In this document: one piece after another, positions 55,035 to 64,000 of the stretch
How the letters are laid out: every line of letters starts with the position of its first letter
Position numbering within the stretch: the first letter of the stretch is position 1
Source of the DNA: Providencia hangzhouensis
Lineage (GTDB): Bacteria; Pseudomonadota; Gammaproteobacteria; Enterobacterales; Enterobacteriaceae
Length of the DNA: 64,000 bases
Assembly: GCF_029193595.2 (NCBI RefSeq)
Contig: NZ_CP135052.1
Coordinates: 4,402,001-4,466,000 of the forward strand
Reading direction: 5' to 3'
Made by a program: the position numbers and the translations under genes
Notes under the pieces: model-generated
What the model was told of the DNA's origin: nothing
Databases searched by the model: none
Seen by the model: the letters and a program-made list of their open reading frames with translations, nothing else

Positions 55035-56152
55035 TTGCTTCCCCCTAAAATAATATCTGCGGCTTTTTCTGGTAAACTATACAAATCTTCTGTATCCGCA
55101 AAATAGCGCGCATTACTTACCCATTGTGCTAATTGAGCCGGACTTTTTAAACTATTTTCTAAAGCCACGTTTAAAACGGTTTGCTCAAAAGGTTCGTTTA
55201 CCACAATACCGCATTGAGCTTGGCTAATAAATGAAGCATATCCACATACTTCTGTGACAATAATCGGTAAACCTGCAGTAATCGCTTCTAATAACACGAT
55301 ACCTGCGGCTTCTTGATAAGCTGGATGCATTAATATATCGGCTGCTGCCATTAATTCTGCAATATCATTACGTCCACTAAAGAAAGAGACTTGTGAGCCG
55401 ATTCCTAGCGTTTTCGCTAACTGCTGGTATTTCACCGGTTTATCTTGGCCAACTACCATCAATAACGTGTTTTTCTTAATGTCTTCGGGCAACGCCGCAA
55501 TGGCTTTTATGGTCCGGTCAACACCTTTACGTTTGAAGTCAGAGCCTACCTGCAATACTAAAAATGCAGATTCAGGTATTTGATTTTTTTCACGATAAAC
55601 TCTTTTGGCGTCAGCAATTTGTTTATCATATTTTCTATCTTGGGCAATACCGGGAGGTAGCATATGAAAACGCTCATTTTCAGTTCCATAATGCTTTTTA
55701 AAATGACTAATTTGATGTGGCGTTAACATTAATAGCTGTGTCGGTTTCCCCACTGCAAAAACCGCTTTTTCAAATGCGGCATAGTGTTTATAGCGAGGTG
55801 TCAGCTTATACAAAAACCCTTTTTCTTCAGCGACTTTTTGTGCATAACAGACATCAGCTGCATAATAAACATCCAACCCTGGCATTTTATTGAAACCAAT
55901 TATCCGCTCAGCAGGATGCTGCTTTAAATGAGCTAACACCCAGTCGCAATATTGTGCATTTCGCCCATGATTCGTCTTTGAAGTTACCGGCACGATAATA
56001 ATTTCAAAACCACTAGGCTTATCACCTTCCCATGATTGGGTATAAACACGGACGTGATGACCACGTGACTGGCATTCAGTTGCAATACGTAGGAAATCCC
56101 GCTGTAACCCACCAAACGGAAAGTATTTATATAAGCAAAATGCCAGATTCAT
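55031..56152 (-). CDS. waaG: LPS core glucosyltransferase I
   Basis: A 373-residue GT4 enzyme that adds the first outer-core glucose to heptose [24 protein letters not shown] is the E. coli-like N-terminus; [14 protein letters not shown] and [22 protein letters not shown] hold the UDP-sugar site with the EX7E motif. One base separates it from waaQ. Confidence 0.96.
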   Translation of the reverse strand: MNLAFCLYKYFPFGGLQRDFLRIATECQSRGHHVRVYTQSWEGDKPSGFEIIIVPVTSKTNHGRNAQYCDWVLAHLKQHPAERIIGFNKMPGLDVYYAADVCYAQKVAEEKGFLYKLTPRYKHYAAFEKAVFAVGKPTQLLMLTPHQISHFKKHYGTENERFHMLPPGIAQDRKYDKQIADAKRVYREKNQIPESAFLVLQVGSDFKRKGVDRTIKAIAALPEDIKKNTLLMVVGQDKPVKYQQLAKTLGIGSQVSFFSGRNDIAELMAAADILMHPAYQEAAGIVLLEAITAGLPIIVTEVCGYASFISQAQCGIVVNEPFEQTVLNVALENSLKSPAQLAQWVSNARYFADTEDLYSLPEKAADIILGGSK

Positions 56153-56153
56153 G

Positions 56154-57218
56154 TTAATACCTTGTCATCATAGAGCGAATATTCATCGGCAACATTTTCT
56201 CTGTTGCTTTAATTACATCAGAAGCTGGAATAATGGATAAATACTTTTTATCACGATCTAGCTCTTCTCTCGGTGGCATAGTTTCATAATCACCCGCCCA
56301 AAACTGAACGACATTATCGCTCCAAGGCCGCCAAAAAATATGATTTGTCGCACCGAAAAGGCACACTATTGGCGTTTTAACTGCAGCAGCAATGTGCATT
56401 GGTGCCGAATCAACACCAATAAATAAAGCGGCATGAGCAATCAATGCGCCTAGCTCAGGAAATGAAGTTTTCCCTGCAAGCTCAGTAACGGGCTTTGTTC
56501 GGCAGCCATTTGCAATATCACTGATACATTCCAAATCTTCTTTACTCGGCCCCGAAGTTAAAACCACTTGATAACCCCGAGACTGCAATGCATCAATGAC
56601 GGCTGAGAATTTTTCATTATCCCAACACTTAAAGGCTTGGCGTGCTGTTGGTTGGATGACGACATAGCTACTATGGACACCAAGGCTTAATAACCTTTCA
56701 TCAATATTTTTCCAATCCTGCTCTGAATAAGACATCGTTAGATGTGTTTTTAGTTCTTTTATTTCTAACGGCTTGAGCACTGATAGGTTATTTAGAACAA
56801 CATGTTCGCCTTCAGGTTCTGTCAAATGCGTAAAACTATTACACCAATATTTAGAGTCTCGGTGGGCAAACTGATGGGAAATTTTTGTACTAGCAGGAAT
56901 TGCTCGAACCAATACACTCACCATCCATTGGTCTGCTAGATTAACAACTAAATCATATTTATTTTTACGCAGCTTTAGCAGTAATTTAATAAAATTACAT
57001 GCTTTACTCAGCCCACCACTTTTTTTCCCTGCCATGCCGTACAAAGCGTTAATTTCAGCATTTTCAGAGAGGATAGGGATAGTATCCTGATAAAGCAAAA
57101 CATCAATTTCAGCATCAGGATATTGGTGTTTTAATGAGCTGATAACCGGTGTTGTCAGCAGCATGTCCCCATGAAACCTCATCTTGATCACAAGAATTTT
57201 TTTAAACTGTTTTTTCAC
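56154..57218 (-). CDS. waaQ: LPS heptosyltransferase III
   Basis: A 354-residue GT9 enzyme that adds the branch heptose III to heptose II. VIKMRFHGDMLLTTPVISSL is the family N-terminus; GVDSAPMHIAAAVKTPIVCLFGAT is the donor-binding block. It is the first gene of the leftward core operon waaQ-waaG-waaP-GT8-waaL-GT8-waaK. No JUMPStart/ops element is visible in the about 150 bases upstream, unlike in E. coli. Confidence 0.95.
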   Translation of the reverse strand: MKKQFKKILVIKMRFHGDMLLTTPVISSLKHQYPDAEIDVLLYQDTIPILSENAEINALYGMAGKKSGGLSKACNFIKLLLKLRKNKYDLVVNLADQWMVSVLVRAIPASTKISHQFAHRDSKYWCNSFTHLTEPEGEHVVLNNLSVLKPLEIKELKTHLTMSYSEQDWKNIDERLLSLGVHSSYVVIQPTARQAFKCWDNEKFSAVIDALQSRGYQVVLTSGPSKEDLECISDIANGCRTKPVTELAGKTSFPELGALIAHAALFIGVDSAPMHIAAAVKTPIVCLFGATNHIFWRPWSDNVVQFWAGDYETMPPREELDRDKKYLSIIPASDVIKATEKMLPMNIRSMMTRY

Positions 57219-57370
57219 CAGGCACTCTTAATCAAGTCTATATGTAAAAGACAATAGTCATTCGACAACAAATATCATTATTAATTCAATGAATACTCTC
57301 TATGTTACTACTTTCATTATAATGGTCATAGCTTCGAATGCGCATATCATCGATAACCCAAATTTTAGGT

Positions 57371-57400
57371 AAAAAAAAACTCAGCCGAAGCTGAGTTTTT
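57371..57400 (-). terminator. Rho-independent terminator of rpmB-rpmG
   Basis: On the minus strand ACTCAGC and GCTGAGT close a TTCG tetraloop and run into T9. It separates the ribosomal-protein operon from waaQ. Confidence 0.93.
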
Positions 57401-57416
57401 AACGCAGAAAGCAAAA

Positions 57417-57587
<171 letters not shown>

Positions 57588-57595
57588 TTAGCTCC

Positions 57596-57853
<258 letters not shown>

Positions 57854-58106
57854 TCAGCTCGAGCTTTTTTGTTCTGGGTATGGCCGCCTCGTCAGGCTTA
57901 GGAGCCCATCTCAGCAAACTTTCATTGACTGAAAAAACCGTTAATACCTGAATAAAGATTTACTTTACTAAGACGTAAAAATTTACTGAGATAGGCCCTT
58001 CTCGCCAAACCCAAGATCCTTAAAGGTGGCGTAGTATACGCTTTCAATCGTTTTCACTCAAGCCCAACACAAAGAAAGTTGTCATTTTTTAGGCAAAAAA
58101 ATAATT

Positions 58107-58775
58107 TTATAACCACCCTCGTTCTACAAATGAGACACATTGCTTATGCCCGACGACAAAATGGTCAAGTAGTTTAATCCCCATAATAGCGCAAGCTCGC
58201 TGGATTCGCTCTGTCACTTGCCTATCCGCAGTGCTGGGTTCTGGGTTACCCGATGGATGATTATGGGCTAATATAATGCCGTTCGCATTCATTTTTATGG
58301 CAAAGCGAATAATTTCTCTAGGGTGGACTTCAACTTTGTTCAAAGTACCTTTAAACAACTCTTCATGGCAAATAATTTGATTTTTATTATTTAAAAATAT
58401 CACGACAAAAACTTCACGCTCTTGCCCTGCAAATAAATCCAACAACTTTGCTTTCAACTGTTCAGGCCCAGTCATCACATCTTCATATAAAAATTGTTCA
58501 GAGAAAAAGCGTCGAGCTAGTTCACTGACGGCCTGTAGTTGGGTAAATTTACAACTCCCCATTCCTTTACAGTGTTTTAGTTTTTCGTAGTCTGCTTGTA
58601 GAAGCAAATACACTGAACCAAACTCCTGTATTAAACGCTTCGCAAGCTGCAAAACAGGTTCACCTTGGCTCCCTGTACGCAAAAAAATAGCGAGTAGCTC
58701 AGCATCAGATAACGCAGCCGCCCCGTATGCGAGTAGCTTTTCTCTTGGTGGTAAATCTAGATGTTCACTCATCAT
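58107..58775 (-). CDS. radC: RadC family JAB/MPN-domain protein
   Basis: A 222-residue protein. An N-terminal helix-hairpin-helix region (about 5-75) precedes a JAB1/MPN metalloprotease-like domain with the JAMM motif AHNHPSGNPEPSTAD near residue 170 and EVHPREIIRFAIK before it. Despite the name, a direct role in DNA repair is not established. The start used has tandem ATG codons and an AGGGA site; an in-frame start 17 codons upstream is possible. It is divergent from coaBC. Confidence 0.92.
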   Translation of the reverse strand: MMSEHLDLPPREKLLAYGAAALSDAELLAIFLRTGSQGEPVLQLAKRLIQEFGSVYLLLQADYEKLKHCKGMGSCKFTQLQAVSELARRFFSEQFLYEDVMTGPEQLKAKLLDLFAGQEREVFVVIFLNNKNQIICHEELFKGTLNKVEVHPREIIRFAIKMNANGIILAHNHPSGNPEPSTADRQVTERIQRACAIMGIKLLDHFVVGHKQCVSFVERGWL

Positions 58776-58847
58776 ATTCTTTGTCCCTAAATCCCTTGCA
58801 TCCTTTTTATCTAGCCTAAAAAACATTCACAACCCCTCACATATGGG

Positions 58848-58867
58848 TTTGCGTAGCGCTTCGCAAA
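58848..58867. promoter_or_regulatory. 20-base near-perfect palindrome between radC and coaBC
   Basis: TTTGCG-T-AGCGCT-T-CGCAAA is symmetric except for one T/T pair. It lies in the divergent promoter region and could be an operator or the base of a hairpin. Confidence 0.4.
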
Positions 58868-58955
58868 AATAGTACTGTGACGAAAAATCGAGCGCGCCAC
58901 CTCTAGCTTCTCTGTGGTAATATGCCTCCCATGTTGACCGAATTGGATAAAAATA

Positions 58956-60167
58956 ATGAATCAACTATCACTATTAGGTAAGCAGATAGTTATTGGTATT
59001 AGTGGGGGCATTGCCGCTTATAAAATCCCTGAACTTACCCGCCGTTTGCGCGATAAAGGTGCGATTGTGCGTGTTGTGATGACTCAAGGTGCAAAAGCCT
59101 TTATTACACCTTTAACCTTGCAAGCCGTTTCAGGGCATCCTGTTTCCGATGACTTACTTGACCCAGCCGCTGAGGCTGCTATGGGACATATTGAACTCGC
59201 TAAGTGGGCAGATATCATTATTCTAGCGCCTGCTACTGCGGATTTAATTGCTCGCCTCAGTGCAGGAATGGCAAATGATTTACTCACAACAGTTTGTCTT
59301 GCTTCCGCTGCACCGATTGCACTTGTGCCAGCAATGAACCAACAAATGTACAAAGCAAAAGCAACACAAGAAAATTTAATCAAATTGCAACAACGCCAAT
59401 GTATGATTTGGGGGCCAGACGCAGGTAGCCAAGCTTGTGGTGATATTGGTCCTGGTCGCATGATTGACCCACTAGAAATTGTTCGTCTAACCAGTGAGTT
59501 TTTTACCCCTAAACTCGACTTACAAGGCATCAAATTAATGATCACTGCTGGCCCAACACGGGAAGCACTCGACCCCGTTCGTTTCATCAGCAACCATAGT
59601 TCGGGGAAAATGGGTTTTGCCATTGCTAAGGCAGCCAGTCAACGTGGTGCTGACGTCACTTTGATTGCGGGCCCTGTAAATATTGAAACACCTGAAGGGG
59701 TTAAGCGGATTGATGTCACGAGCGGCCTAGAAATGTATGAGCAAGTTCATCAAACCATTACAGAGCAAAATATTTTTATTGGTTGCGCCGCAGTTGCAGA
59801 TTACCGAGCAAAAAACATTGCTGAAAATAAAATAAAAAAACAAGGTGATGAAGTTTCGATTACACTTATCAAAAATCCAGATATCGTGGCTAGTGTCGGC
59901 AACCTAAAACACAATAGGCCATATGTTGTTGGGTTTGCAGCTGAAACCCAAAATGTGGAAGAATACGCACGCCAAAAACGACAGCAAAAACAACTCGATC
60001 TCATTTGTGCCAATGACGTCTCACTAGCAGACAACGGATTTAATAGCGATAACAACGCGTTACATATTTTTGATGCTAACAGTGATACACGTTTGCCTCA
60101 CTGCAATAAAAACGAATTAAGCCACTATTTACTTGACGAGATACTTCAACGTTATGAAAAAAATTGA
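58956..60167 (+). CDS. coaBC: Phosphopantothenoylcysteine decarboxylase / phosphopantothenate-cysteine ligase
   Basis: A 403-residue bifunctional flavoprotein of CoA synthesis. The N-terminal decarboxylase (about 1-190) has [10 protein letters not shown], the active-site His in [11 protein letters not shown], and [12 protein letters not shown] with the catalytic Cys. The C-terminal ligase (about 190-403) has [25 protein letters not shown] and the catalytic Lys in ENKIKKQ. Its stop overlaps the start of dut by 14 bases, as in E. coli. Confidence 0.97.
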   Translation: MNQLSLLGKQIVIGISGGIAAYKIPELTRRLRDKGAIVRVVMTQGAKAFITPLTLQAVSGHPVSDDLLDPAAEAAMGHIELAKWADIIILAPATADLIARLSAGMANDLLTTVCLASAAPIALVPAMNQQMYKAKATQENLIKLQQRQCMIWGPDAGSQACGDIGPGRMIDPLEIVRLTSEFFTPKLDLQGIKLMITAGPTREALDPVRFISNHSSGKMGFAIAKAASQRGADVTLIAGPVNIETPEGVKRIDVTSGLEMYEQVHQTITEQNIFIGCAAVADYRAKNIAENKIKKQGDEVSITLIKNPDIVASVGNLKHNRPYVVGFAAETQNVEEYARQKRQQKQLDLICANDVSLADNGFNSDNNALHIFDANSDTRLPHCNKNELSHYLLDEILQRYEKN

Positions 60168-60609
60168 CCTAAAAATCCTTGATAGCCGTATCGGTAATGA
60201 ATTTCCTCTACCAGCCTACGCCACTACAGGTTCTGCTGGTTTAGATTTACGTGCATGCCTTGATGCACCTATCGATCTGGCGCCAGGTCAAACAGAACTT
60301 ATTCCAACGGGTTTAGCCATTCACATTGCTGATGAAAGCCTTGCTGCTGTCATCTTACCTCGTTCAGGTTTAGGACATAAACATGGCGTCGTACTTGGTA
60401 ACCTAGTTGGGCTCATTGACTCTGATTATCAAGGGCAACTTATGGTGTCTGTCTGGAACCGTAGTGATAAAACTTTTACTATTGAACCCGGTGAACGTAT
60501 GGCTCAAATGGTATTTGTCCCGGTTGTTCAGGCGGAATTTAATATTGTTGATGATTTTGACGCAACAGAGCGTGGGGCTGGCGGTTTCGGCCATTCCGGC
60601 CGTCAATAA
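60154..60609 (+). CDS. dut: dUTP diphosphatase
   Basis: A 151-residue trimeric enzyme that hydrolyses dUTP to dUMP, keeping uracil out of DNA. The five motifs are visible, among them [28 protein letters not shown] and the C-terminal [11 protein letters not shown]. The ATG used matches E. coli; an in-frame start seven codons upstream would lie deeper in coaBC. Confidence 0.97.
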   Translation: MKKIDLKILDSRIGNEFPLPAYATTGSAGLDLRACLDAPIDLAPGQTELIPTGLAIHIADESLAAVILPRSGLGHKHGVVLGNLVGLIDSDYQGQLMVSVWNRSDKTFTIEPGERMAQMVFVPVVQAEFNIVDDFDATERGAGGFGHSGRQ

Positions 60610-60636
60610 ATAGAATATCCTGATAACAAATATGCT

Positions 60637-60667
60637 AGATAGAACCTGAATTAGGTTCTATCTTTAT
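60637..60667 (+). terminator. Hairpin terminator after dut
   Basis: AGATAGAACC (60637-60646) and GGTTCTATCT (60654-60663) form a perfect 10-pair stem with a seven-base loop. Only a short T stretch follows. Confidence 0.6.
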
Positions 60668-60826
60668 GAATAAAAACAATCAGCCGCATATTTTCTTTCA
60701 GGAAACTTGCTCAACATTACTTATATTTTAAACATTTTTTAAATCCATTTTGCTTTGTAAGTCTCTTTACTAAGAGCAAAATTTTGGATAGTTTGTTTTG
60801 CTGTTTTAGCAGGGGTCTTATTAGAC

Positions 60827-61426
60827 ATGGCAGAAAAAGCGACAACACAAAAACGTAACAGACGTGATGAGATTTTACAGGCTCTTGCGTTAATGTTAGA
60901 AAGTAGTGATGGTAGCCAACGCATTACAACAGCAAAACTTGCTGCTACGGTTGGTGTATCAGAGGCTGCGCTGTATCGTCATTTTCCGAGTAAAATGAAA
61001 ATGTTCGATAGCCTCATTGGGTTTATTGAAGACTCATTGGTTTCGCGCATTAATCTGATTTTAAGTGATGAAAAAGATACGATAATTAGAATTAAACTAA
61101 TACTAGCGCTAATACTTGGTTTTTCAGAGAAAAACCCTGGGCTAACGCGTATAATGACGGGCCACGCTCTGATGTTTGAGCAAGATAGGCTTCAAGATCG
61201 TATTAATCAATTATTTGAACGTATAGAATCGCAATTGCGACAGGTGTTAAAAGAGAAAAAAATACGTGATGGTCATGGGTTTATTCATGATGAGTCACTG
61301 CTTGCTTCTCAGTTATTAGCCTTTTGTGAAGGGATGCTCTCACGTTTTGTACGTTCTGAGTTTCGTTATCGGCCAACCGTCGAGTTTGAATCGCGCTGGC
61401 CTTTAATTCTAGCTCAGTTACAATAA
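60827..61426 (+). CDS. slmA: Nucleoid occlusion factor SlmA
   Basis: A 199-residue TetR-family DNA-binding protein that blocks FtsZ assembly over the nucleoid. The N-terminal helix-turn-helix (about 12-60) reads [20 protein letters not shown], then [23 protein letters not shown]. The rest is the helical FtsZ-binding and dimer domain. It lies between dut and pyrE as in E. coli. Confidence 0.96.
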   Translation: MAEKATTQKRNRRDEILQALALMLESSDGSQRITTAKLAATVGVSEAALYRHFPSKMKMFDSLIGFIEDSLVSRINLILSDEKDTIIRIKLILALILGFSEKNPGLTRIMTGHALMFEQDRLQDRINQLFERIESQLRQVLKEKKIRDGHGFIHDESLLASQLLAFCEGMLSRFVRSEFRYRPTVEFESRWPLILAQLQ

Positions 61427-61449
61427 CCGATTGTTTATACTACTCACCC

Positions 61450-61477
61450 CGCCCATCATTGGGCGAGGGCTTTTTTT
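61450..61477 (+). terminator. Rho-independent terminator of slmA
   Basis: CGCCCA and TGGGCG close a four-base loop; the stem is followed by AGGGC and T7. It overlaps the end of convergent pyrE. Confidence 0.75.
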
Positions 61478-62120
61478 ACTCGATTCCGTATTGTTCGCGG
61501 TAAGCCTTCATAGCCGCTAAATGTTCCTGCATACCTTCCTGTTCAGAGAGGTAAGTGATTAAATCGCTCATGGTAATAATTGAGTAAACTTTACAGCCAT
61601 AATCACGCTCAACCTCTTGCACTGCTGAAATGTCACCTTTGCCTTTTTCTTGGCGATCAAGGCATAGCAAAACACCATTCAACGTCGCTTGTTGTTGTTT
61701 AATAATTTCCATTGACTCACGAATTGCCGTTCCTGCAGTAATGACATCATCAACTACCACAACACGCCCTTTCAAAGGACTCCCAACTAACACGCCACCT
61801 TCCCCATGGTCTTTAGCTTCTTTGCGATTGAAGCAATATGGCATATCGATGTCATGGTGTTCAGAAAGTGCTACCGCCGTCGTCGTTGCGATAGGGATCC
61901 CTTTATACGCAGGGCCAAAGATGACATCACACTCAATTGCACTATCTTGTAATGCTTGTGCATAAAAACGACCGACAAGTGCCAGATCACGCCCTGTATT
62001 AAATAACCCCGCATTGAAAAAATAAGGGCTTTTACGACCTGATTTCAGCGTAAACTCACCAAATTTAAGTACCTGTTTTTTCATGGCAAGTTCAATAAAA
62101 TCGCGCTGATAGGCTTTCAT
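61476..62120 (-). CDS. pyrE: Orotate phosphoribosyltransferase
   Basis: A 214-residue dimeric enzyme that makes orotidine 5'-phosphate from orotate and PRPP in pyrimidine synthesis. [16 protein letters not shown] and the PRPP loop [16 protein letters not shown] are the signature blocks; FGPAYKGIP and [10 protein letters not shown] form the flexible active-site loop. It is second in the rph-pyrE operon, behind an attenuator hairpin at 62193-62217, so it is probably controlled by UTP level as in E. coli. Confidence 0.97.
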   Translation of the reverse strand: MKAYQRDFIELAMKKQVLKFGEFTLKSGRKSPYFFNAGLFNTGRDLALVGRFYAQALQDSAIECDVIFGPAYKGIPIATTTAVALSEHHDIDMPYCFNRKEAKDHGEGGVLVGSPLKGRVVVVDDVITAGTAIRESMEIIKQQQATLNGVLLCLDRQEKGKGDISAVQEVERDYGCKVYSIITMSDLITYLSEQEGMQEHLAAMKAYREQYGIE

Positions 62121-62192
62121 TGGTCATTCTCCTCGTTGATGATTATTTATCTATATTCAAAGCTGCTAATTGGTTGATGAACCAGCAGACAT

Positions 62193-62217
62193 AAAAAAGG
62201 CGACTATTTAGCCGCCT
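62193..62217 (-). promoter_or_regulatory. pyrE attenuator (intrinsic terminator between rph and pyrE)
   Basis: On the minus strand AGGCGGCTA pairs with TAGTCGCCT around a two-base loop, followed by T6. The stem starts 14 bases after the rph stop, close enough for a ribosome finishing rph to prevent folding. This is the known arrangement of pyrE attenuation in enteric bacteria. Confidence 0.85.
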
Positions 62218-62231
62218 AATTAATGATTAAC

Positions 62232-62945
62232 TTACTTCAGCGCTTCTCGCTGAGCTTCAAAAATGGTATTTAAACCTGTTTTAGCTAATGCCAATAGAGC
62301 AAGTAGCTCTTCATGACTAAATGGTTCGCCTTCTGCGGTGCCCTGCACTTCAATCATTCGGCCATCATCCATCATCACAACATTCATATCTGTTTCAGCG
62401 GCAGAATCTTCAACATATTCAAGGTCACATAGGGCTTCTTGATTTACAATTCCGACGGAAACGGCTGCAACCATTGATTTGAGTGGGCTTTTTGCAATTT
62501 TACCTTGCTCAACCATGTTATTCAGTGCATCAACTAGAGCCACACAGGCACCAGAAATCGCCGCTGTACGTGTACCGCCATCCGCTTGGATAACATCACA
62601 GTCTAAAGTAATGGTGTACTCGCCTAACTTTTTAAGGTCAACAGCAGCACGTAAAGAACGTGCAATTAACCGTTGGATTTCCATCGTACGACCCGTTTGT
62701 TTTCCTCGTGCAGCTTCACGTTGATTACGTGAATTTGTTGCGCGCGGTAACATACCATACTCCGCTGTAACCCAACCTTGCCCCTGCCCTTTTAAAAAAC
62801 GAGGAACACCTTCTTCAACAGTTGCATTACATAACACCTTCGTGTCGCCAAACTCAATAAGAACAGAGCCTTCTGCATGCTTAGTATAGTTGCGCGTGAT
62901 GGTAATCGGGCGCATTTGGTCTGCTTGTCTATCTGCTGGGCGCAT
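62232..62945 (-). CDS. rph: Ribonuclease PH
   Basis: A 237-residue phosphate-dependent 3'-exoribonuclease that trims tRNA precursors and structured [21 protein letters not shown] and [19 protein letters not shown] bind RNA and phosphate; [20 protein letters not shown] holds catalytic acidic residues. The frame is complete, without the truncation known in E. coli K-12, so translation should proceed to the pyrE attenuator. Confidence 0.97.
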   Translation of the reverse strand: MRPADRQADQMRPITITRNYTKHAEGSVLIEFGDTKVLCNATVEEGVPRFLKGQGQGWVTAEYGMLPRATNSRNQREAARGKQTGRTMEIQRLIARSLRAAVDLKKLGEYTITLDCDVIQADGGTRTAAISGACVALVDALNNMVEQGKIAKSPLKSMVAAVSVGIVNQEALCDLEYVEDSAAETDMNVVMMDDGRMIEVQGTAEGEPFSHEELLALLALAKTGLNTIFEAQREALK

Positions 62946-63068
62946 GGTGTTATCTCCATTATCAACTCAAATTGGGACGCATTATACGTTGTTCAAGCGA
63001 TAATGCCTATCCTGTCATCCTGCATAGCGTTATAATCTCCTAAATCTTTACGATAATGGGAACGAATT

Positions 63069-63932
63069 ATGATCCGTAGTATGACCGCTTTTGCCCGTCG
63101 GGACATCAAGGGTGAATGGGGGAATGCGGCCTGGGAGCTGCGTTCCGTGAACCAACGTTATTTAGAAACGTATATTCGCTTACCTGAGCAATTCAGAAGC
63201 CTTGAGCCCGTCATTCGCGAGCGCCTGCGTTCTCGCTTAACACGTGGAAAGGTAGAATGTAGTCTACGCTTTGAGTTAGATGGCGCAAATCGTGGCGAGT
63301 TAATCCTAAATGAGCAATTAGCCCGCCAATTAATCAGTGCTGCGAATTGGGTTAAAAATTACAGCCATGAAGGTGAAATCAACCCATTAGAAATTTTGCG
63401 TTGGCCTGGAGTGATGTCAGCTGGCGAGCAAGATTTAGACATAATTAGCGAACAACTAATGGCAGGGTTAGATGAAGCGATTGATGCCTTTATCCAAAGC
63501 CGTGAAGCTGAAGGGGCATCCTTACATACACTTATTGAGCAGCGACTTGACGGTGTGCTAGCAGAGGTCGCCAAAGTACGTCAACACATGCCAGAAATTC
63601 TACAATGGCAACGTGAACGCTTACAAAACAAGTTAGAAGAAGCTGACATTCAAGTGGATAACAACCGCTTGGAACAGGAACTTATTCTATTGGCTCAACG
63701 TGTTGATGTTGCAGAAGAATTGGATAGATTAGAAGCACACGTTAAAGAAACACGTAATATCTTGAAGAAAAAAGAGGCAACTGGCCGCCGTCTTGACTTT
63801 ATGATGCAAGAATTCAACCGTGAAGCGAATACGTTAGCGTCAAAATCAATTAATAGCGAAGTCACAACTTCAGCAGTTGAGCTCAAAGTATTAATCGAAC
63901 AAATGAGAGAACAAATTCAGAACATCGAATAA
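63069..63932 (+). CDS. yicC: YicC family endoribonuclease
   Basis: A 287-residue cytoplasmic protein. The N-terminal block IRSMTAFARRDIKGEWGNAAWELRSVNQRYLE and the C-terminal block RRLDFMMQEFNREANTLASKS define the YicC family. E. coli YicC has been reported to act as an endoribonuclease on small RNA. It is divergent from rph by 123 bases, as in E. coli. Confidence 0.95.
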   Translation: MIRSMTAFARRDIKGEWGNAAWELRSVNQRYLETYIRLPEQFRSLEPVIRERLRSRLTRGKVECSLRFELDGANRGELILNEQLARQLISAANWVKNYSHEGEINPLEILRWPGVMSAGEQDLDIISEQLMAGLDEAIDAFIQSREAEGASLHTLIEQRLDGVLAEVAKVRQHMPEILQWQRERLQNKLEEADIQVDNNRLEQELILLAQRVDVAEELDRLEAHVKETRNILKKKEATGRRLDFMMQEFNREANTLASKSINSEVTTSAVELKVLIEQMREQIQNIE

Positions 63933-63956
63933 TCACTCTGTTACGATTTTAATCCA

Positions 63957-64000
63957 TAAAAAAGCCAACCGATGTGAAGTGAGCTTATTTATCGTTTGGC
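63957..64000 (+). terminator. Probable terminator of yicC, cut by window edge
   Basis: GCCAACCGAT and ATCGTTTGGC at the last bases of the window form an inverted repeat with one mismatch. The U-tract, if any, lies beyond the window. Confidence 0.4.

Overview
The window is a chromosomal segment of a gamma-proteobacterium of the Morganellaceae, most probably Providencia. The evidence is gene order plus protein similarity recognised by eye. A polysaccharide locus sits between cpxA and trmL (yibK), which is the position I recall for Providencia O-antigen loci. CpxRA, CysE, GpsA, SecB, HldD, WaaA, WaaG, WaaP, Dut, SlmA and Rph all look like their E. coli counterparts. I cannot name a species. No rRNA, tRNA, CRISPR array, insertion sequence or prophage was seen.

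Layout. (1) 1-5450: the start of pfkA, a plsC-like/cdsA-like lipid gene pair, the lipoprotein protease loiP, a HutD/Ves gene, and a toxin-antitoxin pair whose toxin is frameshifted. (2) 4881-7666: cpxP divergent from cpxRA, with a CpxR box between them. (3) 8127-32010: the surface-polysaccharide locus. It holds wzi; a JUMPStart/ops leader; nine genes matching the CMP-legionaminic acid (GDP-sugar) pathway; an AT-rich block with flippase, polymerase and two glycosyltransferases; a reductase, phosphoglycosyltransferase and WbpM-type dehydratase; then wza-wzb-wzc and galE. (4) 32170-41028: housekeeping genes (trmL, cysE, gpsA, secB, a YibN-type rhodanese gene, envC, a YibQ-type gene, tdh, kbl) with a small orphan antitoxin fragment and an ERIC-like repeat. 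(5) 41258-57218: two LPS-core regions. The first is hldD-waaF-waaC, facing waaA-GT39-GT52. The second is the waaQ-waaG-waaP-GT8-waaL-GT8-waaK operon. coaD and mutM lie between them. (6) 57371-63932: rpmB-rpmG, radC, coaBC-dut, slmA, rph-pyrE with an attenuator, and yicC.

How the genes work together. The LegB/C/G/I/H-like enzymes with PtmE, PtmF, PtmA and LegF should make a CMP-activated nonulosonic acid. The WbpV-like reductase and WbpM-like dehydratase should make UDP-QuiNAc or UDP-FucNAc, which the PglC-type transferase would load on undecaprenyl phosphate. A GT2 enzyme and a KpsS-like enzyme would complete a repeat of about three sugars, then Wzx flips it and Wzy polymerises it. The locus also carries Wzi and Wza-Wzb-Wzc, so the product could be exported as capsule as well as, or instead of, being ligated to the core by WaaL.

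The most notable observations are the complete nonulosonate pathway, the KpsS-like candidate nonulosonate transferase, a GT52 (Lst sialyltransferase-like) gene in the core region of the same chromosome, and two degraded toxin-antitoxin remnants: one antitoxin with a broken toxin, and one mini-antitoxin that keeps only a YefM-like toxin-binding tail.
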